Shown: one piece after another, positions 16,658 through 24,270 of the stretch
Layout: every line of letters begins with the position of its first letter
Numbering within the stretch: the first letter of the stretch is position 1
Origin: a virus
DNA length: 64,000 nucleotides
Reading direction: 5' to 3' (one strand)
IMG/VR virus record: IMGVR_UViG_3300026521_000151
Span: 1-64,000 of that record
Program-made: the position numbers and the translations under genes
The notes under the pieces: generated by a model
Told to the model about the DNA's origin: nothing
Database searches by the model: none
The model's input: the letters and a program-made list of their open reading frames with translations, nothing else

Positions 16658-16948
16658 TTATAGTACCACAACTTTATCATTATAAAAATATAATGGTTGT
16701 ATTCCTTTTTCTCTTAAAGCTAACTCTAAATGACTTACTAAAAATAAATCACAATCTATCACACATTTAGTACACTTAGCTTTCACTACTAATTCAGCAA
16801 GTCTGTATGCTACTCTTCTCAAATCATCTCTATTAGGTTTATCAGTAAATATCAGTAAATTGTTAACCTCTTCAATGTTTGTTGGATTATACACAAACGC
16901 CTCATTAATTTGTCTTAACTTTGTATTCTTTGTTAAGTTAAATATCAT
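16658..16948 (-). CDS. Hypothetical protein, 96 aa, Rossmann-like pattern
   Basis: An alpha/beta pattern with VAYRLAELVVKAKCTKCVID followed by a helix (FLVSHLELALREKG) and a strand (IQPLYFY), as in small Rossmann-like domains. Two cysteines (59 and 62) precede CVID. I do not know the family. Ribosome binding site AAAGGAG. Confidence 0.65.
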   Translation of the reverse strand: MIFNLTKNTKLRQINEAFVYNPTNIEEVNNLLIFTDKPNRDDLRRVAYRLAELVVKAKCTKCVIDCDLFLVSHLELALREKGIQPLYFYNDKVVVL

Positions 16949-16988
16949 AATTTCTCCTTTCTTACTTAGAATTATATCATTTTTAAAC

Positions 16989-17609
16989 TTAAAGTTTCCT
17001 TAAATTAATTAAATTTTTAAGTTTTTCTTTATGTGTTATATTATTTTCTTGACCTTTTATAATAAAATCATACAATTTTAAATCATTTTTATAAAAAATT
17101 AAAGCAAATTGGTTTATATTATAAGTTTTCTTTATATAGTGTACAATGTATTCTATTGTTTGCTTACTTCTATTGTCTAATTTATATACAAAATTATAGT
17201 ATGTATTTGTATAATCTATAACCACACCTATAAAATCCTTAGTTATTTTTGGTAATTTTATAGGAAGTTGTATATTTAAAGTAGTTTCAATAGTGTTATA
17301 CCTGTATTTAGCTACTAAAACCTTTTTCAATATAAATTGATAAGCTTTGAATGATTGAAAATCTTGTAATTTTAAGAAATTTATCATTTTTTCTTTGGGT
17401 ATATTACCACTATTTAACTCGTGAAGTAATACTTTAAATTCTTTTATTGTATTCTTAAAAGCTAACTTCTTAGGTGTAGCAACTATTAAATTAAACTTTT
17501 TATAGTTAGGATTCACACATAAGTAAATCAACTCCTGGCTAATACTACAATCTTTTAATTTTATCTTATTTTCACATAGATTATTAAATTCTATAATACT
17601 CTTTACCAT
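16989..17609 (-). CDS. Hypothetical protein, 206 aa
   Basis: Lysine-rich, mixed alpha/beta. Residues 118-175 (PKITKDFIGVVIDYTNTYYN...KQTIEYIVHYI) have alternating strands and helices that might form a compact nucleic-acid-binding or PIN/RNase H-like fold, but no catalytic residues can be assigned. It sits under the B1 and A1 repeat elements, which make up its leader. Confidence 0.65.
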   Translation of the reverse strand: MVKSIIEFNNLCENKIKLKDCSISQELIYLCVNPNYKKFNLIVATPKKLAFKNTIKEFKVLLHELNSGNIPKEKMINFLKLQDFQSFKAYQFILKKVLVAKYRYNTIETTLNIQLPIKLPKITKDFIGVVIDYTNTYYNFVYKLDNRSKQTIEYIVHYIKKTYNINQFALIFYKNDLKLYDFIIKGQENNITHKEKLKNLINLRKL

Positions 17610-17630
17610 TATTAATCCTTTATATCATAC

Positions 17631-17717
17631 ATAGCTCTATAAGGCTTATACTTTGCTTCTAAGCAACTTTATTAAGTTTTAGGTGTATTTGTATATCTAA
17701 GTATAAAAAGTTGCTTA
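17631..17717 (-). repeat. B element, copy 1 (87 bp)
   Basis: 87-bp intergenic element in the leader of the 206-aa gene. Its reverse complement recurs at 18991-19077 with two mismatches, and a second variant recurs at 22749 and 23667. The ends TAAGCAACTTT and AAAGTTGCTTA-type arms pair as a hairpin. Confidence 0.85.
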
Positions 17718-17773
17718 GAATGCTTTATTTAATAACATTCATTGTGTATAAACTAAAATAACCTATAAAATTC

Positions 17774-17875
17774 AATGTCATTAAAATTAGTATAAAAATA
17801 TAAAATCCCTAAATTAAGGTAAATACCCTATGGGAAATTTTATATAATAAATATATACTAATAATAAAGTTATTT
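17774..17875 (-). repeat. A element, copy 1 (102 bp)
   Basis: Begins at the stop of the 76-aa gene and reads toward the 206-aa gene. Core in reading direction: an AT-rich block with TATTATATAAAAT, then CCCATAGGG, then CCTTAATTTAGG, ending in AATGACATT. Possible promoter/leader cassette. Confidence 0.85.
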
Positions 17876-18105
17876 TATAGCTCTTGTAAGTCTTTATATA
17901 ATTTTATTTTACTACTAACTGTTTGGTGTAAAGTATGTCTTAACTCTTTTATAACTGTACTCTTAGCTTCTACCTTTACCTGTAAATCTTTAATAGTTTG
18001 TCTAAGTAGTAGTAAATCATTCACAGTAATACTAACTTTATCCTCACCTTTTAATTCATAACTTGCTTTGTTTATTTGTTGTAATAAAAAATCTATTCTT
18101 TTCAT
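17875..18105 (-). CDS. Hypothetical coiled-coil protein, 76 aa
   Basis: Almost entirely helical with heptads of Leu/Ile (LLLLRQTIKDLQVKVEAKST, then VIKELRHTL), so it probably dimerises. One base after the stop of the upstream 52-aa gene. The A1 element starts at its stop codon. Function unknown. Confidence 0.65.
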   Translation of the reverse strand: MKRIDFLLQQINKASYELKGEDKVSITVNDLLLLRQTIKDLQVKVEAKSTVIKELRHTLHQTVSSKIKLYKDLQEL

Positions 18106-18106
18106 T

Positions 18107-18265
18107 TTATATCCTTATAATTCTTGTGGATTGTCTATACACCATTTTATCATTTTGAAATTCATAATCTATGTTAGCCTCAAAAGACTCTCTATCATCT
18201 TTTAAATTTAATACTTCTAAAACTACTATATTGTCATATTCATTTATTACTGTAACTTTAAACAT
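18107..18265 (-). CDS. Small hypothetical protein, 52 aa
   Basis: Reads MFKVTVINEYDNIVVLEVLN and on to a basic end RIIRI. ATG overlaps the upstream stop as TAATG, with AAAGGATG just before, so it is translationally coupled. Beta-strand rich. Unknown. Confidence 0.6.
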   Translation of the reverse strand: MFKVTVINEYDNIVVLEVLNLKDDRESFEANIDYEFQNDKMVYRQSTRIIRI

Positions 18266-18573
18266 TATACATCCTTTACTAATTTATTTATTAATTGTTT
18301 TCTTTTATTTCTGTACTCTCTCATATATTTCCTTCTCTTTTCTTTATTATAGTTAGCTTTTTTGTACTCATTATTTTGCTCTAAAAATAAATCATAACTG
18401 TTAGGCTTTACAATAAATCTGATAGTCGACTTAGACACCTTGTATATTTCTTTTAAATCATTATAACTATAAAGCCCCGACGCATACAATTCTTTTATTT
18501 TTTGTTTGTCTTCATCACTTAGTTTTTTTCGCCTATCTACCCCTAAGTTTGATAAATTAACTTGTTTTATCAT
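18265..18573 (-). CDS. Helix-turn-helix DNA-binding protein, 102 aa
   Basis: Residues 16-57 (LSDEDKQKIKELYASGLYSY then NDLKEIYKVSKSTIRFIV) form a resolvase/homeodomain-like helix-turn-helix. A very basic tail (YKKANYNKEKRRKYMREYRN) follows. I chose the ATG at 18573, which has TTTAGGAG upstream; the ATG at 18600 belongs to the repeat A2. Likely a regulator, or a remnant of an HNH-type protein that kept only its DNA-binding end. Confidence 0.7.
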   Translation of the reverse strand: MIKQVNLSNLGVDRRKKLSDEDKQKIKELYASGLYSYNDLKEIYKVSKSTIRFIVKPNSYDLFLEQNNEYKKANYNKEKRRKYMREYRNKRKQLINKLVKDV

Positions 18574-18592
18574 TATTTTACTCCTAAAATTC

Positions 18593-18693
18593 AATGTCAT
18601 TAAAATTAGTATAAAAATATAAAATCCCTAAATTAAGGTAAATACCCTATGGGAAATTTTATATAATAAATATATACTATAATAAAGTTATTT
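18593..18693 (-). repeat. A element, copy 2 (101 bp)
   Basis: Same core as copy 1, one base shorter in the AT-rich block. Starts at the stop of the 91-aa gene and ends 20 bases before the ATG of the helix-turn-helix gene. Confidence 0.85.
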
Positions 18694-18968
18694 TATTTAC
18701 TTTTATTACTTAATTGTAATATATTTATTTCAACGCTTTTGTATAAATCAATATAACAATTATATAAATTTATTTTTATTAAATTATCATAATCCTTTTG
18801 TTGATACACTTCCGCTCTCGTCAGCACACAAATACTATCCATACAAAACTTAATATAGTAATGTCTATTATTTTTAATGTGTCCTACCTTATCTATAATT
18901 TTATACTCAACCAAACAATTAAACAAACTTTCTTTTGTTAAATCGATTAAATTAATCTTACATAACAT
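18693..18968 (-). CDS. Hypothetical protein, 91 aa
   Basis: Strong ribosome binding site AAAGGAGG. Strand-rich first half (YYIKFCMDSICVLTRAEVY) with several cysteines at irregular spacing. No family recognised. It is flanked by repeat B2 upstream and A2 downstream. Confidence 0.65.
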   Translation of the reverse strand: MLCKINLIDLTKESLFNCLVEYKIIDKVGHIKNNRHYYIKFCMDSICVLTRAEVYQQKDYDNLIKINLYNCYIDLYKSVEINILQLSNKSK

Positions 18969-18990
18969 ACTACCTCCTTTTAAAGTGTTT

Positions 18991-19077
18991 TAAGCAACTT
19001 TATATACTTAGATATACAAATACACCTAAAACTTAATAAAGTTGCTTAGAAGCAAAGTATGAGCCTTATAGAGCTAT
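18991..19077 (+). repeat. B element, copy 2 (87 bp, inverted)
   Basis: Reverse complement of copy 1 with two mismatches. It begins within the last codons of the SF2 helicase gene. With copy 1 it forms an inverted pair around 17.7-19.0 kb. Confidence 0.85.
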
Positions 19078-20409
19078 ATACTTATCAAACTTCACAACTC
19101 TCTTACTGTCTTTCTCTTTAACTACTAATTTATTTATATCATTATACCTTTGTTTACATTGTTTAGTTAATACACCACCAAACATAATGTCAATAAATAA
19201 AGGTTTTTGTTTTGTACTATGTTCACGTACTAATCTACCTCTAAGCTGTTCTAAGTTTTCTTTTGTAAGTGTAGATAAATTAATAATAGTGTCCAACCTC
19301 TCTATTGATACACCTTTATTTAAAATAACCCCTGAAATAATAATATCTAATTCCTCATCTCCAAAATTATTTATTATCTCCTCTCTATCACTCTTTTTCA
19401 CTTTACTATTGATGATACCGACTTTTAATCCTATGTCTTCTAATAGTAACTTATAGTATTCCATAACGATACTGTAATTAGTGTAAAGTAGAATTTGTCT
19501 ATTTTCCTTTTTAAGTTGAGTTATTAGGTTTATAACATATTTACTAAACTCTTCATTGCACACAATGTTTGAGTAAGCATCAGCAAATGAATTACCGTCC
19601 CATTTAGTTCTCCACGAGGTCAAATCTAAAATATCCCATTGTACTTTTAGACCTTTATTTAATCCTACTACTTCATTACTTCCAAATAAATCTCTAAGTA
19701 ATTCAGTTAAACCATCAGACCTTGTAGGAGTAGCCGTAACAAATAATTGGTATGCGTGATTCAAATTAGCTAAAACATCTCTATAAGTTTCAGCTCCTAA
19801 AATGTGTGCCTCATCTACAATCACAAATCCTACAATTTTAGATAATTCTTGTACTATGTCAGCATTCCTATGTAAAAATTGAAATGTAGTAATATAAACG
19901 TCTTTTGTTATGTCTAATTTTTTATCCTTTACAATTTGGTAATTTCCATTTGAGTTATGTTTGAATTCTTTACTCATTTGCTCTACTAAAAACTTTCTAT
20001 CTACAATAATTAAAGTTTTTTGATTAATTTCCTCCACAATAAAAGGTAAAATAAAACTTTTACCGAAACCACAAGGAGCTACTAATAAACAATCGCCTTT
20101 GTTTTTTAAATTTTCAATAACTTTGTTTACTGCTATTTCTTGGTTAGGTCTAAGTTTCAAGTTATCTGACTTCCTAAAATTAGTTAGATTATTTTTAGTT
20201 GTTTTGTCTATTATTTTTAAACTACCTAAAACATTTTTTAATTTATCTATATCTCTCGGGAATTTAATATAATCTTTACCTACTTTTGTGGAGGTCACTA
20301 TTTTGTAATCAAAATTACTACCTTGCCTATAAGAATACTTTTTAATAGCTTCTAAACTATTCTTAGTTTTTGGTACAATATAAAACCCTGATTTTATTAC
20401 CTCTATCAT
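19066..20409 (-). CDS. SF2 DNA helicase (UvsW-like / DEAD-DEAH family)
   Basis: 447 residues. Walker A APCGFGKS (111-118), DEAH (199-202), VTATPTR (motif III) and the C-terminal LRGRLVR arginine-finger motif VI are all present. An 80-residue N-terminal domain precedes the motor. UvsW-type helicases remodel recombination intermediates and R-loops, which fits the phage's SbcCD pair. Start has AAAGGAGGTGCAAAATG and overlaps the previous stop. Confidence 0.88.
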   Translation of the reverse strand: MIEVIKSGFYIVPKTKNSLEAIKKYSYRQGSNFDYKIVTSTKVGKDYIKFPRDIDKLKNVLGSLKIIDKTTKNNLTNFRKSDNLKLRPNQEIAVNKVIENLKNKGDCLLVAPCGFGKSFILPFIVEEINQKTLIIVDRKFLVEQMSKEFKHNSNGNYQIVKDKKLDITKDVYITTFQFLHRNADIVQELSKIVGFVIVDEAHILGAETYRDVLANLNHAYQLFVTATPTRSDGLTELLRDLFGSNEVVGLNKGLKVQWDILDLTSWRTKWDGNSFADAYSNIVCNEEFSKYVINLITQLKKENRQILLYTNYSIVMEYYKLLLEDIGLKVGIINSKVKKSDREEIINNFGDEELDIIISGVILNKGVSIERLDTIINLSTLTKENLEQLRGRLVREHSTKQKPLFIDIMFGGVLTKQCKQRYNDINKLVVKEKDSKRVVKFDKYIAL

Positions 20410-20675
20410 TTTGCACCTCCTTTGTAATAATTCACTAAATTAACTAAGTCTTCAATCTCTAAGTCTAAATCTTGTAAAGTGACTGTTATATACCCTAAGG
20501 TAGTCCAATCATAATCCTCACAACCTTTATACACATAAGGTCTATTTGTGCCAAATTCTATTTCTACTCTATCTATTATGTTATCCACCATATACTCTAA
20601 TATCTCTAAGACATAATCAGATAAAGCTATTGCAAAAGCCTCTTCTATGTCGTGTGCTTCTATTGTTAAACTCAT
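20406..20675 (-). CDS. Hypothetical acidic protein, 89 aa
   Basis: The ATG at 20675 has AAAAAGGATT in front; an upstream ATG at 20711 lies in repeat A3. The product is very acidic and helical (EAFAIALSDYVLEILEYMVD), with a strand pair near GYITVTLQDLDLEIEDLV. Acidity and size would fit a DNA mimic or inhibitor, but this is speculation. Confidence 0.65.
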   Translation of the reverse strand: MSLTIEAHDIEEAFAIALSDYVLEILEYMVDNIIDRVEIEFGTNRPYVYKGCEDYDWTTLGYITVTLQDLDLEIEDLVNLVNYYKGGAK

Positions 20676-20703
20676 TTTATAATCCTTTTTCTTATGTATT
20701 TTT

Positions 20704-20805
20704 AATGTCATTATTTTACACCTATTTTTATAAAATCCCTAAATTAAGGATAATACCCTATGGGAAATTTTATATAATAAATATATACTAATAATAAAGT
20801 TATTT
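20704..20805 (-). repeat. A element, copy 3 (102 bp)
   Basis: Second sequence subtype, with TTTTATAAAAATAGGTGTAAAATAAT-type downstream half in reading direction. Ends 28 bases before the ATG of the 89-aa gene, and its similarity to copies 4 and 5 continues through the ribosome binding site. Confidence 0.85.
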
Positions 20806-20993
20806 TTAACTATCTAAATCAAATCTATTTTCGTTTAAAATATCACATATTTTCTGTGCATCTTTTTCTGTTTTAAAATAAACTCTATCAGGAAAATAAA
20901 AATAATCTGTTATACTTGTTATCCATTGTTCATTGTTTTCTTCTACAAAAATCTTTTTTAAAACCAAACAATTCTATCTAATGTATCACTCAT
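20806..20993 (-). pseudogene. Frameshifted small gene (about 62 codons)
   Basis: An ATG at 20993 opens MSDTLDRIVWF and stops at once. A different frame then runs on without a stop for about 50 codons (KIFVEENNEQWITSITDYFY and on to NRFDLDS) and has no start of its own. A single-base indel near TTTTAAAAAAG would join them. Programmed -1 slippage is less likely because the codons would pair poorly. Confidence 0.45.
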
Positions 20994-21005
20994 TTATTTA
21001 TCCTT

Positions 21006-21308
21006 TTATTTATGTAATTGTTTTAAACTAAAACAATTACATCCGAAATAATCTGAAACTTTTGGATAATAATCTTCATATTCTTCTATTTCTGTATTAT
21101 ATATTTGTTGTGTTAAACAATTACTAACACATTCTTCTCCGTTATAGTATATACAGTTTTTACATATTCTATTTTCAAAATCATCATATATTTTATTTAT
21201 TAAAAATCTTACATCAGTTGTTTTCACTACTTTTTCAGTTACTGCTTTGTCATCATCTTCATATCTTGTTACTTTAAAATTTAAAGCTTTTTCTCTTGTT
21301 AATTCCAT
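21006..21308 (-). CDS. Hypothetical cysteine-rich protein, 100 aa
   Basis: The C-terminal half carries CKNC, C, C, then CNC spacing (cysteines near 54, 57, 66, 70, 89, 91), suggesting a metal or disulfide site. The N-terminal half is charged and helical. Ribosome binding site AAAGAGGTG. No family recognised. Confidence 0.65.
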   Translation of the reverse strand: MELTREKALNFKVTRYEDDDKAVTEKVVKTTDVRFLINKIYDDFENRICKNCIYYNGEECVSNCLTQQIYNTEIEEYEDYYPKVSDYFGCNCFSLKQLHK

Positions 21309-21623
21309 TTTACACCTCTTTTTATACGACTAATAAGACTTGGATTAACTCCAAATTTTATAGCTAGATCTTTATTCTTATAACAGTTTTTAACATATTT
21401 TTTAGCTCTTTAACTTTTCTTCATTTAATCTTGCTCTATTATGGTTTTCTCTTTTTAAGTTTCTTAATCCTTACTCATTACAAGCTTTTCTACAATTTTC
21501 ACCCCTTGTTGTATACTCTAAATTTTCTGCATTATTATTTCTTGCTACTTCATTATCAATTAGTATTAACTCTTTATAAGATCCTGATAATTCAAATCTT
21601 ATTTTAAGCTCTTCTATATCCAT
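21309..21623 (-). pseudogene. Decayed HNH homing endonuclease (C-terminal remnant)
   Basis: From the ATG at 21623 the frame gives NNNAENLEYTTRGEN, matching the 'K.NN...NLEWvT..EN' segment of HNH proteins like the intron endonuclease at 12235. It then meets a stop, followed by GLRNLKRENHNRARLNEEKL, another stop, and in another frame DLAIKFGVNPSLISRIKRG, the usual helix-turn-helix end of such proteins. The catalytic His-rich part is missing, so the gene is dead. Confidence 0.65.
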
Positions 21624-21659
21624 TAAATGATAAGAAGTATTTTTGCATTTCTTCTAATT

Positions 21660-21869
21660 TTATTTGTTTTTCTTTTCAATAACAAAATAAATAGTTATGT
21701 CCTTACAGTTAGAGTCAATTTGTAAAATATTGATTTGATCTATTTCATCCTTATAAGGAAACCATACATCATTTAGTAACAAATATCTTAACCTTGATAT
21801 ATAAAAATTTCCAACATTTTCTATTGTATGTTCAATAATTTTTCCGTGATTATACCCAAATACTCTCAT
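21660..21869 (-). CDS. Hypothetical protein, 69 aa
   Basis: Ribosome binding site AAAAGGAG. Strand-rich, with a mid segment YISRLRYLLLNDVWFPYKDE and a hydrophobic strand near ITIYFVIEKK. It lies just upstream of the decayed HNH gene. No family recognised. Confidence 0.6.
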   Translation of the reverse strand: MRVFGYNHGKIIEHTIENVGNFYISRLRYLLLNDVWFPYKDEIDQINILQIDSNCKDITIYFVIEKKNK

Positions 21870-21941
21870 TTTAAGCTCCTTTTGTAGTTTATGTATATTT
21901 TATAATTATATTTGCTATCTTACCTCTAAGCATACTTTATG

Positions 21942-22259
21942 TTAAATTGTACTAACTATGTCATCAATTACTAAATCCGGACGACTTAATAAGATTTTAA
22001 CTAAATCCCACGAATCTTTTAACTCTTCATACTTTAACTTAGAATTAATGTACTCTAAATGACTTGATTTTAGTACATTATTACTTTGGTAAAACTCTCC
22101 TAATACTTTATCTTTTGCTGTTCTATCTTTTGGATTATCTTTTTTCCACTCATTATATAACTTAGTTTCTAAGTGTTCTAAATCAACTTTATTACTTATA
22201 TACTCAAATCTTGCTACTGCTAAACTACCTTTTAACTCTTTAATTTTATTTAAACTCAT
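21942..22259 (-). CDS. Hypothetical helical protein, 105 aa
   Basis: Almost wholly helical and charged; coiled-coil-like. Overlaps the stop of the 65-aa gene upstream by four bases (ATGA), so the pair is coupled and may form a complex. No motif recognised. Confidence 0.65.
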   Translation of the reverse strand: MSLNKIKELKGSLAVARFEYISNKVDLEHLETKLYNEWKKDNPKDRTAKDKVLGEFYQSNNVLKSSHLEYINSKLKYEELKDSWDLVKILLSRPDLVIDDIVSTI

Positions 22260-22453
22260 TTTTGATCCTTTTTGTTTTGTTTATTTTGTGCTTTTATTTT
22301 AGTAAATTTTTTCTCTAAGTGTAGTAACACCCGCTCATTATCTTCTACATAACCTGAACCTAAATCATAAAGCTCAGTTAAACAAGCATCACTGAACTCT
22401 AATAACTCTTCAACTACTCTAATTAATTTTTTATTTTGTTTTTCTAATTTCAT
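22256..22453 (-). CDS. Hypothetical helical protein, 65 aa
   Basis: Helical, with heptads in the first half (LEKQNKKLIRVVEELLEFSD) and a Lys-rich tail. Its ribosome binding site and ATG lie at the downstream end of repeat A4. Unknown. Confidence 0.65.
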   Translation of the reverse strand: MKLEKQNKKLIRVVEELLEFSDACLTELYDLGSGYVEDNERVLLHLEKKFTKIKAQNKQNKKDQK

Positions 22454-22481
22454 TTTTTAATCCTTTTTCTTATGTATTTTT

Positions 22482-22583
22482 AATGTCATTATTTTACACC
22501 TATTTTTATAAAACCCCTAAATTAAGGATAATACCCTATGGGAAATTTTATATAATAAATATATACTAATAATAAAGTTATTT
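22482..22583 (-). repeat. A element, copy 4 (102 bp)
   Basis: Identical to copy 6 (38589-38690), including 28 extra bases upstream up to 22611. Starts at the tail of the decayed gene copy and reads toward the 65-aa gene. Confidence 0.88.
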
Positions 22584-22585
22584 TA

Positions 22586-22725
22586 TGTTTATTTAATTAT
22601 CATTTATATTGTTTAGTACAACATAATCAACCCTAAACCGTTGTTCTTTAAACAACCACTTACTGTCAGTTCTTAGTTGAGCTTCAAATTCTACATATTC
22701 CTACGATAACAGCTCTTTTTATAAT
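22586..22725 (-). pseudogene. Decayed partial copy of the 140-aa gene at 23201-23623
   Basis: Short stretches match the downstream intact gene in order: the AAAGAG-TGTTATC region near its start, GGAATATGTAGAA, TTTGAAGCTCAAC and GTGGTTGTTTAAAGAACAA near its end. The start codon and two internal blocks are deleted; one deletion joins two CTACAT words. B3 lies above it just as B4 lies above the intact gene, so gene and element were duplicated together. Confidence 0.75.
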
Positions 22726-22748
22726 TTTACTTTACCTTACTATTATAC

Positions 22749-22835
22749 ATAGCTCTATAAGGCTCATACTTTGCTTCTAAGCAACTTTATTAAGTTTTAT
22801 AAGCAAACATACTATAAGCCTTTTAAAGTTGCTTA
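22749..22835 (-). repeat. B element, copy 3 (87 bp)
   Basis: Same as copy 4 (23667-23753). Shares the left half with copies 1 and 2 but has a different, equally long right half. Begins four bases after the 71-aa gene's stop. Confidence 0.85.
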
Positions 22836-22839
22836 AAAC

Positions 22840-23055
22840 TCAATAGGGTTGTCTTATAGGGCTATTACCTTTTGTTTTATCAATTATTTTATTTAGTGAT
22901 ATTGTGTACTCCACGTCTACACTACTTCCGTCTTTAAAAATATACCTAATTATTTTATGTTTCTGCTCTTCTTTTAAGTAAATAGTATCTAAAACCTCAC
23001 TAAAATACTCACTAACATTTTCAGCTTTTATTATTTTATCACTTGTATACTTCAT
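22840..23055 (-). CDS. Hypothetical protein, 71 aa
   Basis: Ribosome binding site AAAAAGGATT at the end of repeat A5. A helix (NVSEYFSEVLDTIYLKEEQ) then two strands (KIIRYIFKDGSSVDVEYTIS). No family recognised. Confidence 0.65.
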   Translation of the reverse strand: MKYTSDKIIKAENVSEYFSEVLDTIYLKEEQKHKIIRYIFKDGSSVDVEYTISLNKIIDKTKGNSPIRQPY

Positions 23056-23082
23056 TTTTAATCCTTTTTCTTATGTATTTCC

Positions 23083-23183
23083 ACTGTCATTAAAATTAGT
23101 ATAAAAATATAAAATCCCTAAATTAAGGATAATACCCTATGGGAAATTTTATATAATAAATATATACTATAATAAAGTTATTT
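23083..23183 (-). repeat. A element, copy 5 (101 bp)
   Basis: Core identical to the others; the last motif is AATGACAGT in reading direction. Lies between the 140-aa gene and the 71-aa gene. Confidence 0.85.
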
Positions 23184-23200
23184 TTAACTATCTGAATTAA

Positions 23201-23623
23201 CTAAATAGACTCTAAATATAAATCATCTATCTTATTATTTAGTACATCATAATCAGCTCTAAACCATTGTTCTTTAAACAACCACTCCCCGTTTTCTTTT
23301 ATAACCACAACTGTTATGTAACAATACGGTGGTTGATCCTCCATTAAATCCCTAAAATCTATGTTTAGACTACAACTAACCGTGCAAGTATCACTAATTA
23401 ATTTACAGTTTTTTAACTCGTGGAGTATAAAGTGTTTTGAATAAATACCTCCGTCATCTTTTGGTTGAGCTTCAAATTCTACATAATCAATAGCCCCTAT
23501 TTTTCTATTTACAATGTTTTCTAACTTTCTAACTAATCGTGTAGTTGTTATAAAATCATCTATTTCTAATTCATTTTCTACATATTCCTGTGATAACAAC
23601 TCTTTTGGTGTATTCCATTTCAT
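23201..23623 (-). CDS. Hypothetical acidic protein, 140 aa
   Basis: Mixed alpha/beta, acidic, with ISDTCTVSCSLNIDFRDLME in the centre and an aromatic strand WLFKEQWFRADYDVL near the end. A decayed second copy lies at 22586. Ribosome binding site AAAAGGATTAT. Unknown function; duplication and loss suggest a dispensable accessory role. Confidence 0.7.
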   Translation of the reverse strand: MKWNTPKELLSQEYVENELEIDDFITTTRLVRKLENIVNRKIGAIDYVEFEAQPKDDGGIYSKHFILHELKNCKLISDTCTVSCSLNIDFRDLMEDQPPYCYITVVVIKENGEWLFKEQWFRADYDVLNNKIDDLYLESI

Positions 23624-23666
23624 TTTATAATCCTTTTTATAATTTTACTTTACCTTACTATTATAC

Positions 23667-23753
23667 ATAGCTCTATAAGGCTCATACTTTGCTTCTAAGC
23701 AACTTTATTAAGTTTTATAAGCAAACATACTATAAGCCTTTTAAAGTTGCTTA
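23667..23753 (-). repeat. B element, copy 4 (87 bp)
   Basis: Begins exactly with the TAA stop of the 63-aa gene and forms the leader of the 140-aa gene. Arms AAGCAACTTT/AAAGTTGCTT can pair, as can GGCT...TTTGCTT with AAGCAAA...AGCC in interleaved order. Confidence 0.85.
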
Positions 23754-23942
23754 AATCCTTTTATTTTTACTAATTATTTCGAAGTCAATAAATGATACAG
23801 GAATTAGCACAAAGGTTTCAAGTGTTTGTTTATAACCGTAAAGGTAAAATTTACCTACATTTCCTGCTAAACCGTCAAACACTAATTTATAATTTCTTAC
23901 TCTTATAACTTGTCCTTTTGTTAAGTAAATAATACTATTCAT
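23751..23942 (-). CDS. Hypothetical protein, 63 aa
   Basis: Strand-rich, SH3-like alternation of hydrophobic strands (IIYLTKGQVIRVRNYKLVFD, then VPVSFIDFEI). Ribosome binding site AAGGAGTAAG. Overlaps the upstream stop by four bases. Unknown. Confidence 0.65.
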   Translation of the reverse strand: MNSIIYLTKGQVIRVRNYKLVFDGLAGNVGKFYLYGYKQTLETFVLIPVSFIDFEIISKNKRI

Positions 23943-24259
23943 CTCTTACTCCTTTTCTTTTTATTTTGTTTGAAATACTTTATATTTTGTGGGTTTTTAA
24001 TTATAATTCCTACCTTTTCAGTAGTTAACCCACTTAAATAATGATAGGTAACACCCTCAAACTCTATAATATAAGTTTGGTATTTTTTCAGTATTTTATA
24101 TTTTGTTTGTCCTTTTCTGTGATTTTCAACCCATAAATGTTCTCTAAAATCATCCCAGGTGGAAGTAGTAGGGTTATATTTTGTTACATTTAGTAACAAA
24201 ACTAAGTCTTTATAGCCAACTTTACTGAATTTTGCTACTCTTGCTCTAAATTTATCCAT
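23939..24259 (-). CDS. Hypothetical basic protein, 106 aa
   Basis: Basic with a Lys/Arg tail KQNKKKRSKR; strand-rich centre (YQTYIIEFEGVTYHYLSG). The basic tail suggests nucleic-acid contact. Ribosome binding site is weak. It follows the peptidase gene by 11 bases. Confidence 0.65.
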   Translation of the reverse strand: MDKFRARVAKFSKVGYKDLVLLLNVTKYNPTTSTWDDFREHLWVENHRKGQTKYKILKKYQTYIIEFEGVTYHYLSGLTTEKVGIIIKNPQNIKYFKQNKKKRSKR

Positions 24260-24270
24260 AATTTATCCAT

